Shown here: in pieces, positions 16,120 through 23,857 of the stretch
How the letters are laid out: each line of letters begins with the position of its first letter
How positions within the stretch are numbered: the first letter of the stretch is position 1
DNA from: Oscillospiraceae bacterium
GTDB lineage: Bacteria > Bacillota > Clostridia > Oscillospirales > Oscillospiraceae
DNA: 64,000 nt
Direction: 5' to 3'
NCBI GenBank assembly: GCA_015068035.1
Contig: SVLI01000002.1
Coordinates: forward strand, 62,001-126,000
Notes under the pieces: generated by a model
What the model saw: the letters and a program-made list of their open reading frames with translations, nothing else
Told to the model about the DNA's origin: nothing
Databases searched by the model: none
Translations under genes and position numbers: made by a program

Positions 16120-16147
16120 TTGACTTTGCTGTGCATTATGATATGAT
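16120..16147 (+). promoter_or_regulatory. promoter of the TlpA-like operon
   Basis: TTGACT at 16120-16125, a 16-nt spacer, and TATGAT at 16142-16147. It diverges from the SDR promoter with a gap of 17 nt. Confidence 0.65.
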
Positions 16148-16172
16148 TTTATTTGGAAATTGTGGAGAACGT

Positions 16173-16250
16173 ATCCCGGGCAAAGGACGAAAAGGGACGC
16201 GAGCCGGTCTGCCGGCTCGACGGTAAGCGTCTGCCGGGAGTCGGGAAGAA
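16173..16250 (+). ncRNA. structured leader RNA, possible GEMM-like riboswitch
   Basis: The leader can form an outer stem (TCCCGG-G-CA with TGCCGGGA), an inner stem GACGC/GCGTC and a hairpin GAGCCGG/CCGGCTC. GGGCAAA followed by a GAAA and GGGACGCGAGCC, and a closing GC-x-x-GTCTGCCG, recall the core of GEMM-I (cyclic dinucleotide) riboswitches. However, the P1b stem that should pair between the CAAA and GACGC segments is not seen, so the class is doubtful. No T-run terminator follows; control of translation would be the option. Confidence 0.35.
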
Positions 16251-16277
16251 AAAAACAACACATCCGGAGGTCAGATT

Positions 16278-16886
16278 ATGAAAAAGCGTATATGCACCCT
16301 TCTTTCTCTCCTGCTTTGTCTTGCTATGCTGACCGCGTGCAGCGCGGCAAACAACGGCAAAGATACGCCTGACGCCGAAATGTCCGGGGATTCGGCGCAG
16401 ACCGAAACGGAAACGCCGGATTCTTCGTCCGGGAACACGAAAAATCCGGAAGAGCAGGAAGATGGCGCGCCGTCTGCTTCGGCGCTGCGCTTTTCGACCG
16501 TGGACATAAACGGCAATCCGGTTGATCAGTCGATCATGGAAGGCTATGATCTGATCGTTATGAACATCTGGGCCTATTGGTGCGGGCCCTGCGTCGCCGA
16601 GCTGCCGGACATTGAGCGCGTATACAAGGAATACGACAATGTCCTATTCCTGGGCGTCCTGTGCGACACCGGTGACATGGAGGCAACACGGCAGATCGTG
16701 GAGCAAGCCGGCCTCACTTATCCCATCCTCTATCCCGGTGACGACCTGCAGGATCTGGTGAATGCACAGATGTATATTCCGGCGTCCATATTTTTCAACA
16801 GCAAGGGCGAGCAGCTCGGCGAGACGCTGGTCGGTGGGCGCAACTATGACCAGTGGAAAGCCGCCGTCGAGGAGCATCTGCCGTGA
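16278..16886 (+). CDS. TlpA-like thioredoxin-fold lipoprotein
   Basis: The protein has 202 residues. MKKRICTLLSLLLCLAMLTAC is a lipoprotein signal with Cys at residue 21. A Ser/Glu/Pro-rich linker follows, then a TlpA/AhpC-type domain from about residue 70. The active site is W101-C-G-P-C105, and the cis-Pro is in YIPASIFF near 175. It should reduce or isomerise disulfides outside the membrane. CATCCGGAGGTCAGATT gives the ribosome site. The stop codon overlaps the GTG of the next small gene, and the following NapH-like ferredoxin probably feeds electrons to the pair. Confidence 0.88.
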   Translation: MKKRICTLLSLLLCLAMLTACSAANNGKDTPDAEMSGDSAQTETETPDSSSGNTKNPEEQEDGAPSASALRFSTVDINGNPVDQSIMEGYDLIVMNIWAYWCGPCVAELPDIERVYKEYDNVLFLGVLCDTGDMEATRQIVEQAGLTYPILYPGDDLQDLVNAQMYIPASIFFNSKGEQLGETLVGGRNYDQWKAAVEEHLP

Positions 16887-17020
16887 AGCGGGCGTATTTC
16901 GGCATCGCAGCGGGCGTGATCGGGCTTGCCCTGATCGCATACGGCGTGCTTTCCGGGCAGGCCGGGCTCGTCCTGCAAAAAGCAATCCGTGTATGTCTGG
17001 AGTGTGTGGGGCTTGGCTAA
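16883..17020 (+). CDS. CD1871A-family small CXXC membrane protein
   Basis: This 45-residue protein is easily missed. It starts with GTG that overlaps the TlpA stop as GTGA. Residues 4-24 form one membrane helix (YFGIAAGVIGLALIAYGVL), and the C-terminus IRVCLECVGLG carries a CxxC pair (C38 and C41). This helix-then-CLEC-x-G layout is that of the CD1871A family of CXXC-motif proteins, which usually sits between a TlpA-like lipoprotein and a 4Fe-4S membrane protein, exactly as here. A role as a thiol electron carrier between the two partners is inference. No function has been proven for the family that I know of. Confidence 0.8.
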   Translation: MKRAYFGIAAGVIGLALIAYGVLSGQAGLVLQKAIRVCLECVGLG

Positions 17021-17933
17021 AGAAAAGCGCGTAAAGGGTGACGGCAAGCGCCTTGCCATACAGGCCGCCGTCACGCTGGCATACAATTTCAAACTGTGGA
17101 ACTTTCTCAGCGGCAGCATCTCGCAGGGGAAGGCAAAGAGCGTCTGCGTGCCCGGACTCAACTGCTATTCCTGCCCGGGCGCAGTCGGTGCCTGTCCGAT
17201 GGGCGCGCTGCAAAACACCGTGCGAAACGGCGGCCGGATAAGCTTTCCGTATTACGCGCTCGGCATGCTGATTCTGTTCGGCGCGGTGCTCGGGCGGCTG
17301 ATCTGCGGATTCCTGTGTCCCTTTGGTTTCGTGCAGGATTTGCTCTATAAGATCCCGTTTTTCAAAAAGCTACGCAGCTTCCGGGGTGACCGCGCGCTGC
17401 GCTGGATTAAATATGCGGTTTTGCTGCTGCTTTGCATTCTGTTTCCCATGTTCCTGAGCGGGGATTGGGCAACCGTGCCCTTTTTCTGCAAGTACATCTG
17501 CCCGTCCGGCATGCTCTTCGGCGCGATCCCGCTCACGCTGGCGAATCCGGCGCTCGCATCGCAGGCAGGCGGGCTCTTCTGGTGGAAGATCGCCGTGCTC
17601 GCCGTGATCGTGCTGCTCTCGCTTGCGATCTCCCGCCCATTCTGCCGTTATCTCTGCCCGCTCGGCGCTTTCTATGGGCTGTTCAACCGAATCGCGATCG
17701 TGAATCTGCAGCATTCGGATGACAAATGCACGCACTGCGGCGCCTGCGAAGCGGTCTGTCCCATGGGCATCGACCCGGTGAAAGATTTCGCTTCAACGGA
17801 GTGCATCCGCTGCACACGCTGCGCACGCGCCTGTCCGCACGGCGCGCTGCATCTCGGCATCGGGGCGCAGAAAAATTCTGACAAAAAACAAGCGGCTGCA
17901 AACAGACGGAAAGCAGCCCGCAAAAATAAGTAA
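17013..17933 (+). CDS. NapH/CcoG-like membrane 4Fe-4S ferredoxin
   Basis: The protein has about 306 residues. The start is not certain: TTG at 17013 follows GGAG by 10 nt and overlaps the end of the small CXXC gene; no good ATG exists. About five membrane segments alternate with Cys motifs: NCYSCPGAVGACPMGA near 50, CGFLCPFGFVQDL near 95, CKYICPSGMLFG near 160, CRYLCPLGAFYG near 212, and two ferredoxin motifs CTHCGACEAVCPMGI and CIRCTRCARACPHGAL near 240-285. Such proteins move electrons from cytoplasmic donors across the membrane. With TlpA and the CXXC protein it may form an electron route that keeps outside thiols reduced, like CcdA/DsbD but iron-sulfur based. Confidence 0.85.
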   Translation: MAKEKRVKGDGKRLAIQAAVTLAYNFKLWNFLSGSISQGKAKSVCVPGLNCYSCPGAVGACPMGALQNTVRNGGRISFPYYALGMLILFGAVLGRLICGFLCPFGFVQDLLYKIPFFKKLRSFRGDRALRWIKYAVLLLLCILFPMFLSGDWATVPFFCKYICPSGMLFGAIPLTLANPALASQAGGLFWWKIAVLAVIVLLSLAISRPFCRYLCPLGAFYGLFNRIAIVNLQHSDDKCTHCGACEAVCPMGIDPVKDFASTECIRCTRCARACPHGALHLGIGAQKNSDKKQAAANRRKAARKNK

Positions 17934-17944
17934 CGGAAAAAGCC

Positions 17945-17979
17945 AAAAAGGCCGGAGGCAAACAGCCTCCGGCCTTTTT
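17945..17979. terminator. bidirectional terminator
   Basis: A perfect 15-bp stem (17945-17959 with 17965-17979) whose outer five pairs are A-T, giving a T run in both directions. It lies between the convergent NapH-like and radical-SAM genes. Confidence 0.92.
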
Positions 17980-18038
17980 CTTATCCGATTCAGAGAGGAT
18001 TTTCCTCTCTCCCGCTGAAACTGTATTCCGCAAAAATC

Positions 18039-19301
18039 TCAGGGCTTTTTGTCCCAGCAGCAGTTTTTCGCCTTTTTTCCGCTGCCACAAGGACAGGGAT
18101 CGTTTCGGCCGATCCCCTTCCAGCGCTGCAGCTCCTGCGCGCGCAGACGTTCCATAATCGCACCGGGTGCAAGCCCCGCGCGCTGCAGCTGCGCGAGCGT
18201 TTTCAGGCGCGGCACCGCATGGTCAAAAAACGCCTTGAGTCCCGCGCAGAGATAGGCATGCCCCTCCTCGCCGTCCTCCGAGCGGACGAAGCGATCTTTC
18301 ATGCAGCCGCCGTTGCACAGCGCCAGGTACGAACAGGCGCGGCACTGTGCCGTGAGCTTCTCCCGCTTTGCGTTTCCGAAAGCCGCCTGCCTTTCGCTGT
18401 CCACAAGTGCGCGCAGACCGTCCGTCTGCACGCTGCCGAGCCGATGCTCGGGATCCACGAAATGGTCGCAGGCGTAAACGCCGCCGTCCCGCTCCGTCAC
18501 CAGCACGCGCCCGCAAACGGGCGCCATCCAGCAGAGGCTGGCGCTCCCGCCCGAGAGCACCAGTGCGCACTCCAAAAAGAACTGCACGCCGGTTTTCCCG
18601 AGGTCGTGATAGATCCACTCGTCGAAAACGTCGCAAAGGAACTTCCCGTAGCCCTCCGGCGTCACGGAATCGGGCGTCACGTCCCCGTTTTCATCCTGCC
18701 GAACGATGGGGATAAACTGCACCCAGCCCGTGCCGAGCTCCCGCAGCGCGCGGTAAACCGAAAGCGGATTTTCCGCACTGTCCGAGGTGACGGTGCACAG
18801 CAGATCCGGCCGGACGCCGTGTGCCACAAGCCGCTTCGCGGCGGCGTAAACCTCGTCATAAGTCTCCGCGCCGGCGGCGTTTTTCCGGTACTTATCGTGA
18901 ACGGGCTTTGCCCCGTCGATGCTCAAGCCCACATCGAAGCGTTCCTTTGCAAGAAAGGCGCACCATTCCTCGTCCAGAAGCACTCCGTTTGTCTGCAGAT
19001 TGTTCCAGCATTCCCAGCCCGCGGGCAGATATTTTTTCTGCAGGGCAACGCATTTTTTGAAAAAATCCAGCCCCGCCAGCGTCGGCTCGCCGCCGTGCCA
19101 TGTGAAGGACACCGCAGGCCCCGTGCTCTCCCCGATATAGCGACGGATGAAGCATTCCAGCGTCTCGTCGTCCATCACAGCGGCGCAGCCGTTGTCAATG
19201 CGCTCGTCTGTGCCCAGATAGTAGCAGTAGCCGCAGCGCAGGTTGCACTTTGAGCCGACCGGCTTGGCCATCGCCACGAAGGGCGCTTTCTCCGCGCTCA
19301 T
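18039..19301 (-). CDS. radical SAM/SPASM protein (anaerobic sulfatase-maturase-like) with SEC-C tail
   Basis: The protein has 420 residues. CNLRCGYCYYL near 18-28 is the radical SAM CxxxCxxC motif in the form seen in anSME enzymes. FTWHGGEPTLAG near 65 and LSIDGAKPVHDKYR near 125 match the same group. SPASM cysteines for auxiliary clusters follow (CWMAPVCGR, CDHF, CRACSYLALCNGGC). The last 22 residues, [18 protein letters not shown], form a SEC-C zinc motif, the same as the tail of SecA. anSMEs turn a Cys or Ser of sulfatases into formylglycine, but no sulfatase is encoded in the window, so other peptide targets are possible. Its start overlaps the stop of the hydrolase gene upstream as ATGA. 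Confidence 0.88.
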   Translation of the reverse strand: MSAEKAPFVAMAKPVGSKCNLRCGYCYYLGTDERIDNGCAAVMDDETLECFIRRYIGESTGPAVSFTWHGGEPTLAGLDFFKKCVALQKKYLPAGWECWNNLQTNGVLLDEEWCAFLAKERFDVGLSIDGAKPVHDKYRKNAAGAETYDEVYAAAKRLVAHGVRPDLLCTVTSDSAENPLSVYRALRELGTGWVQFIPIVRQDENGDVTPDSVTPEGYGKFLCDVFDEWIYHDLGKTGVQFFLECALVLSGGSASLCWMAPVCGRVLVTERDGGVYACDHFVDPEHRLGSVQTDGLRALVDSERQAAFGNAKREKLTAQCRACSYLALCNGGCMKDRFVRSEDGEEGHAYLCAGLKAFFDHAVPRLKTLAQLQRAGLAPGAIMERLRAQELQRWKGIGRNDPCPCGSGKKAKNCCWDKKP

Positions 19302-20062
19302 CTCAGATTCTTCTCAAAGAAGGCGAACACCTTTTCCCAGGAATCCATCGCCTGCTCGCGGCGGTAAAGCGGGCTGTGGTAATACCAGATGCCGTGGCCC
19401 GCACCGTCATAGCGATGGAATTCATATTCCTTGCCGTGCTCCTGCAGCGCCGCCTCCAGGCGGTCAACTTCCTCCTTCGTGGGGCTGAAATCCTCGTTGC
19501 CGAAAATGCCCATGAGCGGGATTTCCAGGCGGTCAATATAATCAATCGGCGCTACCGGACGCGCGGGGGTAAGCTCCTCCGGCTTCGGGAAGATGCCGCC
19601 GCCCCAGCAGTCCACCGCTGCGCCGAAGCCGTCCACCGTGCAGGCCGCCATAAAGGCGTGACGCCCGCCGGAGCACATGCCGATGACACCGACCTTGCCG
19701 TTGGACCAGCTCTGCTCTTTGAGATAGCGCAGCGAACCCGCACAATCCTCCATCACGTTCGCATCGGGCACGCCGCCGGCCTCCCGCATCGCCTCCGAGG
19801 CCTCCACCGGCGTTTTGCCGGGATAGTCGCCATAGATATTCGGGCAGGCAACTGCATAGCCGTGCTGCGAGAAGCGGCGCGCCGTTTCGCGGCACCACTC
19901 GTCCCAGCCGGGCATATGCGAGATCAGCACAAGCGAGGGGATGGGCTCCTCCACCACGGGGCGGGAGAGATAGGAGCGGATCATTTTCCCGCCGTGGCCT
20001 TCATACTCCACCGTCTCGGCGATCATCTTTTCATTCGCTGTGACATCAATGTCGTTCCACAT
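19298..20062 (-). CDS. dienelactone hydrolase family protein
   Basis: The protein has 254 residues. The ATG at 20062 (MWNDIDVTAN) follows GGAGG and replaces a longer in-frame start. GMCSGGRHAF near 125 holds the nucleophile in the DLH pattern GxCxGG (Cys instead of Ser); GNEDFSP near 178 supplies Asp and GAGHGIWYYH near 210 the His. There is no signal peptide. Family members hydrolyse dienelactones or other small esters; the true substrate is unknown. It leads a two-gene operon with the radical SAM maturase. Confidence 0.88.
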   Translation of the reverse strand: MWNDIDVTANEKMIAETVEYEGHGGKMIRSYLSRPVVEEPIPSLVLISHMPGWDEWCRETARRFSQHGYAVACPNIYGDYPGKTPVEASEAMREAGGVPDANVMEDCAGSLRYLKEQSWSNGKVGVIGMCSGGRHAFMAACTVDGFGAAVDCWGGGIFPKPEELTPARPVAPIDYIDRLEIPLMGIFGNEDFSPTKEEVDRLEAALQEHGKEYEFHRYDGAGHGIWYYHSPLYRREQAMDSWEKVFAFFEKNLR

Positions 20063-20096
20063 GGATTTTGCCTCCTTTATTTTCATATTTACTTGA

Positions 20097-20125
20097 ATTA
20101 TAAACGCATACGCTCCGGAAGTCAA
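20097..20125 (-). promoter_or_regulatory. promoter of the dienelactone hydrolase operon
   Basis: Minus strand: TTGACT (20125-20120), a 17-nt spacer, and consensus TATAAT (20102-20097). Confidence 0.8.
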
Positions 20126-20153
20126 TGAAGCGCCATAACCGTAGGGATAAGCA

Positions 20154-20186
20154 CGGCAGCCGTTCTTTACACAAAGACGGCTGCCG
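20154..20186. repeat. inverted repeat in the gap between operons
   Basis: CGGCAGCCGTTCTTT at 20154-20168 pairs with AAAGACGGCTGCCG at 20173-20186 with one bulged T. Neither side ends in a T run, so it is not a clear terminator. Confidence 0.5.
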
Positions 20187-20268
20187 CTTCAGGCTGCCGG
20201 AAATCCACGCCTTCAATGACGGGTCTATCTGTCCCATCCTTTGCCCGACAAGCCCGCCGATGCAGAAA

Positions 20269-20300
20269 CGGCGTGCCGCTTCCGAAGAAGCAGCACGCCG
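20269..20300 (-). terminator. hairpin after the URO-D gene
   Basis: On the minus strand CGGCGTGC pairs with GCACGCCG, and an inner GCTTC-TTCG-GAAGC cap extends it. Only TTT follows. Confidence 0.55.
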
Positions 20301-20332
20301 CCTGCGTTAAGCTTATGACTTGTGCAAAAGGA

Positions 20333-21589
20333 TTAATACTTACCGTACTCTCGCACGGTCTCGAACATGGCCTCGACGTTCTCGCGCTTGACGTGGCTCA
20401 GACCGGAGCTGGTGGTGAAGATGAAGCCGCCGCCGGGGGCGCAGATGTCCAGCAGACGCTTGGCCTCGTCCCGCACGCGTTCCGGCGTGCCGAACTGGAG
20501 CAGGTTGGTGTTGAAGCTGCCGGAGATGCAGGCGATGTTGCCCAGCTTCTCCTTGGCGACCGCCATATCCACCTCTTCAAAGTGATAGAACACCTTGCCG
20601 GGGGTGACTTCCGTCAGGCAGTCCAGACGGGAGTTGTACTTGCCCTCGCAGAAGATGTACGGCACCATATCCACCTTGATGATCTCCTCGATGATCATCT
20701 GCAGGTGGCGCCAGTAGTACTTGCGGTAATGCTCATCGTTCATGAAACCGTCCATACCCTTGTGCAGCGCCATGAACACGTGCTTGCCCTTGGCGTTGGG
20801 ACGCTCGGCCATCTTGTGGATGTTCTCGAGCATGGGGCCGATGGCCGCCTCGATGTAGCGCTCGATCTCATCCGGGTTGGCATACAGGTCCTGCAGAGAC
20901 AGCAGCGTGCCGCGGTAACCGTCGGAATAAGAGTCAAACGGAACGGCAGCCTGGCCGCCCTTGAAGATGGGATAGCCCATCTCGTAGACGATCTCGTTGA
21001 GCTTTGCGCAATTCTTCTGATACTCTTCGTTAAGCTCGTTGATCTTCCACAGATCCTCGATCATGGCCTTGAACTCGGGCGTGGAAACCTTGGCGGACAG
21101 GGCGCGGGCGCCGATGCGGCCCGTGAAGAGGTCTGCCAGCGGCTCCAGCAGGCCGGATGTGCGGGGGATTTCCCGACGCAGTGTCCAGCCGGTACGGTCG
21201 GAGAAGAACTCCTCAAATTCCTCGTCCAGCAGCGTGGGGTACTCGATGAACTGCTGAATGGAGTTGATGTCAATGAGGTTGCCGGGCATACCCGCCCAGC
21301 GCATGTTCTTCGAGCGCTCGAGCTCCATCATGGGGCCCTGGCCCGCGAAGTTGTTGCCGGCATCCAGACCGCAGTCCGGATCGAAGTCCTCAAGGTACTT
21401 CACGACGCTCTTGGTCATCTTCTCCAGACTGGTGTCATAGATGACCTCGCCAACCGTGTATCCCGCATTGAGCATGGGGAACAGAGACGCAGAGGGGATC
21501 ATGGGAACCATATCCGGCTCTTTCAGGGCAATTGCGGCCTCTACTCTGGCCGATTTTTCGTTATAGCGTTTTTGTGCTTCCGGTGTCAT
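20333..21589 (-). CDS. uroporphyrinogen-decarboxylase (URO-D) superfamily protein
   Basis: The protein has 418 residues and starts at an ATG behind GGAGGAGG. It is too long and too divergent for heme-pathway HemE, and no heme genes are near. The C-terminal segment GNIACISGSFNTNLLQFGTP then ICAPGGGFIFTTSSGLSHVK matches the Gly-rich end of the URO-D/MtaA/CmuA barrel, where corrinoid-linked methyltransferases bind zinc and substrate. GNNFAGQGPMMELERSKNMRWAGMP is another typical stretch of the anaerobic URO-D-like group. It likely acts in the catabolism of a small methylated or ring compound with the oxidoreductase encoded just upstream, but this is inference from position. No corrinoid-binding partner is in the window. 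Confidence 0.8.
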   Translation of the reverse strand: MTPEAQKRYNEKSARVEAAIALKEPDMVPMIPSASLFPMLNAGYTVGEVIYDTSLEKMTKSVVKYLEDFDPDCGLDAGNNFAGQGPMMELERSKNMRWAGMPGNLIDINSIQQFIEYPTLLDEEFEEFFSDRTGWTLRREIPRTSGLLEPLADLFTGRIGARALSAKVSTPEFKAMIEDLWKINELNEEYQKNCAKLNEIVYEMGYPIFKGGQAAVPFDSYSDGYRGTLLSLQDLYANPDEIERYIEAAIGPMLENIHKMAERPNAKGKHVFMALHKGMDGFMNDEHYRKYYWRHLQMIIEEIIKVDMVPYIFCEGKYNSRLDCLTEVTPGKVFYHFEEVDMAVAKEKLGNIACISGSFNTNLLQFGTPERVRDEAKRLLDICAPGGGFIFTTSSGLSHVKRENVEAMFETVREYGKY

Positions 21590-21637
21590 GCTGTTTCCTC
21601 CTCCAATTAAATTGATGTGCAGAATATTTTACTACAT

Positions 21638-21669
21638 ATTCAGCCGTTCCGGTCCCGGAACGGCTGAAT
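21638..21669. repeat. perfect palindrome between the OYE-type and URO-D genes
   Basis: A 15-bp perfect inverted repeat (21638-21652 with 21655-21669) with a 2-nt centre. No T run follows in either direction, so it may act as an RNA processing or stabilising hairpin, or as a protein-binding site. Confidence 0.65.
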
Positions 21670-21703
21670 CAGATACAGGGTCAAAATCCGACCGTGCGGG
21701 AAG

Positions 21704-23671
21704 TTATCTGCCGATGTCCAGCGCGACGGCCATGGCCTCGAGGTTCGCCTCGGCGATGTTGCGCGGGCGCACGCAGTCGCCGATCGGGTAGTACAGTCCG
21801 GCGCAATTGTAGAGCGCCTTGGTCTCTTCCGTGCGCGCCTTCTGACCCACCGCATAGATCACGGTGTCCGCTGCAAAGTACTTCTCGCCTTCCGGCGTCT
21901 CGCACCACACGCCGCCCTCGTCGATGCGCGCGGCCTTGGTGGAATAATGGGCGGTGACGCCCTCTTCCTTGCACTTGATCTCGATGGCGTTGCCGTGCAG
22001 CTTGTTCGGGCCGGGGTTGAAGCGCTCTGCCATCTCCACGACCTCGACCTTCTTGCCGAGGGAGTTGAGGTAGATCGCAAGCTCCATGCCGACCAGACCG
22101 CCGCCGAGGATGACGGCCTTCTCGCCGACCTTCTCCGCGTTGACGTAGGCATCGTCCGCGAGCAGCACGTTGCTGCCGTCAATACCCGGGATGTTGGGCT
22201 TGATCGCCTCAGCGCCGAGCGCTGCAATAATCACGTCCGCACCGACGCTCTTGGCGTACTCGGGCGTGACTTCGGTGTTCAGGCGCACTTCAACGCCCGC
22301 ATCGGCGACCTGCTTTTCGCGCAGCGCGATGTAATCAAACAGATTCTTCTTGAAGGGAACCTTCTCCTCGCAGCGGATGTGGCCGCCCAGATGATCGCTC
22401 TTCTCGCAGAGGATAACCTCGTGTCCGCCCTCAGCCGCGGTGAGCGCAGCCTGCATACCGGCGATACCGCCGCCAACGACGAGAACCTTTTTCTTCTCGG
22501 CCGTGGCCGCAACGCGGGCGAAGGCACGCTCGCGGTTGGTCTTCGGGTTCAGCGCGCACCAGAATGCACCACGGTCCATGCCGGAGGTGAAGCAGTGGAA
22601 GCAGCGCATGCACTTGACAACCTCGTCTTCCTTGCCGCTGCGGGCCTTGTTGGGCAGCTCCGGATCGCAGATGAGGCCGCGGGCCATCTCCACGATGTCC
22701 GCCTTGCCGGAGGCGATGATCTCCTCGAGCATGTCCGGGTTGGACAGCGCGCCGACGGTGGCGATCGGGGTGTTCTTAACGTGCTTTTTGACCTCGGCCG
22801 CATACTTCACGTTCACGCCGTCTTCCTTGAACATGCAGGGGTGCGTGATGCTGAAGGTTCTGTACTTATCGGGCAGACCGAAGCCGTAGCCGGCGGAGCA
22901 GTGGATAATGTCCGCATGACCCTCGAGCAGCTTGGCAACGGCAATGCCTTCCTCAACCGTGTAGCCGCCGTCGATAACCTCGGAGGCGCTGATGCGCATC
23001 TCAACGGGGAAGCCGACGCCGCACTTCTTGTGGATCGCGTCGCAGATCTCAACAGCGAGGCGCGCACGGTTTTCAATGCTGCCGCCCCAGCGGTCGGTGC
23101 GCTTGTTCACGCGGTCGGACAGGAACTGGTTGATCAGCCAGCCGTGGCCGCCGTGGACCATGACCATGCCGAAGCCGCTGTTCTGCACAAAGGCCGCGGC
23201 GTTGGCAAACTTCTCGATGATCTCCAGGATCATCTCTTCCGGCATCTCCTGAATCTGCACGCCGTTGACCTCCATCGCAGAGGGGCCGTAGATGATGCTG
23301 GAGCTTGCGCCGAGCTCGGGCGTGATCACGCCAGGGTTGGCAGACATGCCGGAATGCTGCAGTTCAATGGACGGCACCGCGCCGTGACGGCGGATGGCAT
23401 CCGAAACCTTGGCAAGACCGTGCAGGCCGTTGCGGCAGTCCAGGCTGACCTGGAAGTGATGGCGCTTGCCATACTTGCTGTCCACGATCGCTTCACCGAG
23501 CGTAACGGCAGCCGCGCCGCCCTTGGCCTTCGCCTCGTAGTAGGCGACGACATCGTCGGAGAAGTTGCCCTCAAAGCTCGCGTCCGGATGGCCGGTGGGC
23601 GCGGCAAAGATGCGGTTGCGGAACAACGTGTCACCGATCTTGATGGGCTCAAAAACATGCGGATACTTCAT
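21704..23671 (-). CDS. Old-Yellow-Enzyme/FAD oxidoreductase (BaiCD / 2,4-dienoyl-CoA reductase type)
   Basis: The protein has 655 residues behind TGAGGTG. Residues 1-360 form an OYE barrel with FMN contacts (FRNRIFAAPTGHPD, IELQHSGM, MVHGGHGWLINQFLS, NRARLAVEI, VGALSNPDMLEEII, ARGLICDPELPNKA). CMRCFHC and later WCALNP near 365-385 give the 4Fe-4S cysteines. Residues 390-655 are an FAD/NAD(P) domain (KVLVVGGGIAGMQAALTAAE; AVILGGGLVGMELAIYL). Relatives reduce C=C bonds of enoyl-CoA, cinnamate or bile-acid intermediates. The substrate here is open. The URO-D gene lies 114 nt downstream on the same strand, with the palindrome in between. Confidence 0.88.
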   Translation of the reverse strand: MKYPHVFEPIKIGDTLFRNRIFAAPTGHPDASFEGNFSDDVVAYYEAKAKGGAAAVTLGEAIVDSKYGKRHHFQVSLDCRNGLHGLAKVSDAIRRHGAVPSIELQHSGMSANPGVITPELGASSSIIYGPSAMEVNGVQIQEMPEEMILEIIEKFANAAAFVQNSGFGMVMVHGGHGWLINQFLSDRVNKRTDRWGGSIENRARLAVEICDAIHKKCGVGFPVEMRISASEVIDGGYTVEEGIAVAKLLEGHADIIHCSAGYGFGLPDKYRTFSITHPCMFKEDGVNVKYAAEVKKHVKNTPIATVGALSNPDMLEEIIASGKADIVEMARGLICDPELPNKARSGKEDEVVKCMRCFHCFTSGMDRGAFWCALNPKTNRERAFARVAATAEKKKVLVVGGGIAGMQAALTAAEGGHEVILCEKSDHLGGHIRCEEKVPFKKNLFDYIALREKQVADAGVEVRLNTEVTPEYAKSVGADVIIAALGAEAIKPNIPGIDGSNVLLADDAYVNAEKVGEKAVILGGGLVGMELAIYLNSLGKKVEVVEMAERFNPGPNKLHGNAIEIKCKEEGVTAHYSTKAARIDEGGVWCETPEGEKYFAADTVIYAVGQKARTEETKALYNCAGLYYPIGDCVRPRNIAEANLEAMAVALDIGR

Positions 23672-23724
23672 TTTTACACCTCATTTATTTTTTATATGGT
23701 TTATGTATCTTACCTTTATCGTGT

Positions 23725-23753
23725 ATTATATAGGAAATTTTCACAAAACACAA
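23725..23753 (-). promoter_or_regulatory. promoter of the OYE-URO-D operon
   Basis: Minus strand: TTGTGT (23753-23748), a 17-nt spacer, and TATAAT (23730-23725). Confidence 0.75.
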
Positions 23754-23782
23754 GACCATATCTGATTCCTGCGCGGCAAAGC

Positions 23783-23811
23783 TTGATTTTCCGGAGAATG
23801 TCGGCTATACT
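23783..23811 (+). promoter_or_regulatory. promoter of the PatB-like gene
   Basis: TTGATT at 23783-23788, a 17-nt spacer, and TATACT at 23806-23811. Confidence 0.7.
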
Positions 23812-23857
23812 CAATTTGGATCAAATTTTGCTTTCACATATACGAGGAGGAGAGCTT

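Noticed and set aside
16160-16372. Open frame across the structured leader before the TlpA gene
   Set aside because: It overlaps the TlpA signal-peptide coding region out of frame and has no ribosome site; the RNA structure explains the region better.
20333-21589. Heme-pathway HemE
   Set aside because: Length and sequence fit the divergent URO-D-like methyltransferase group, and no heme genes are nearby.
21947-23857. Long upstream extension of the PatB frame giving a 1040-residue protein
   Set aside because: The extension is antisense to the OYE-type gene; a good promoter and GAGGAGGAG site place the start at 23858.
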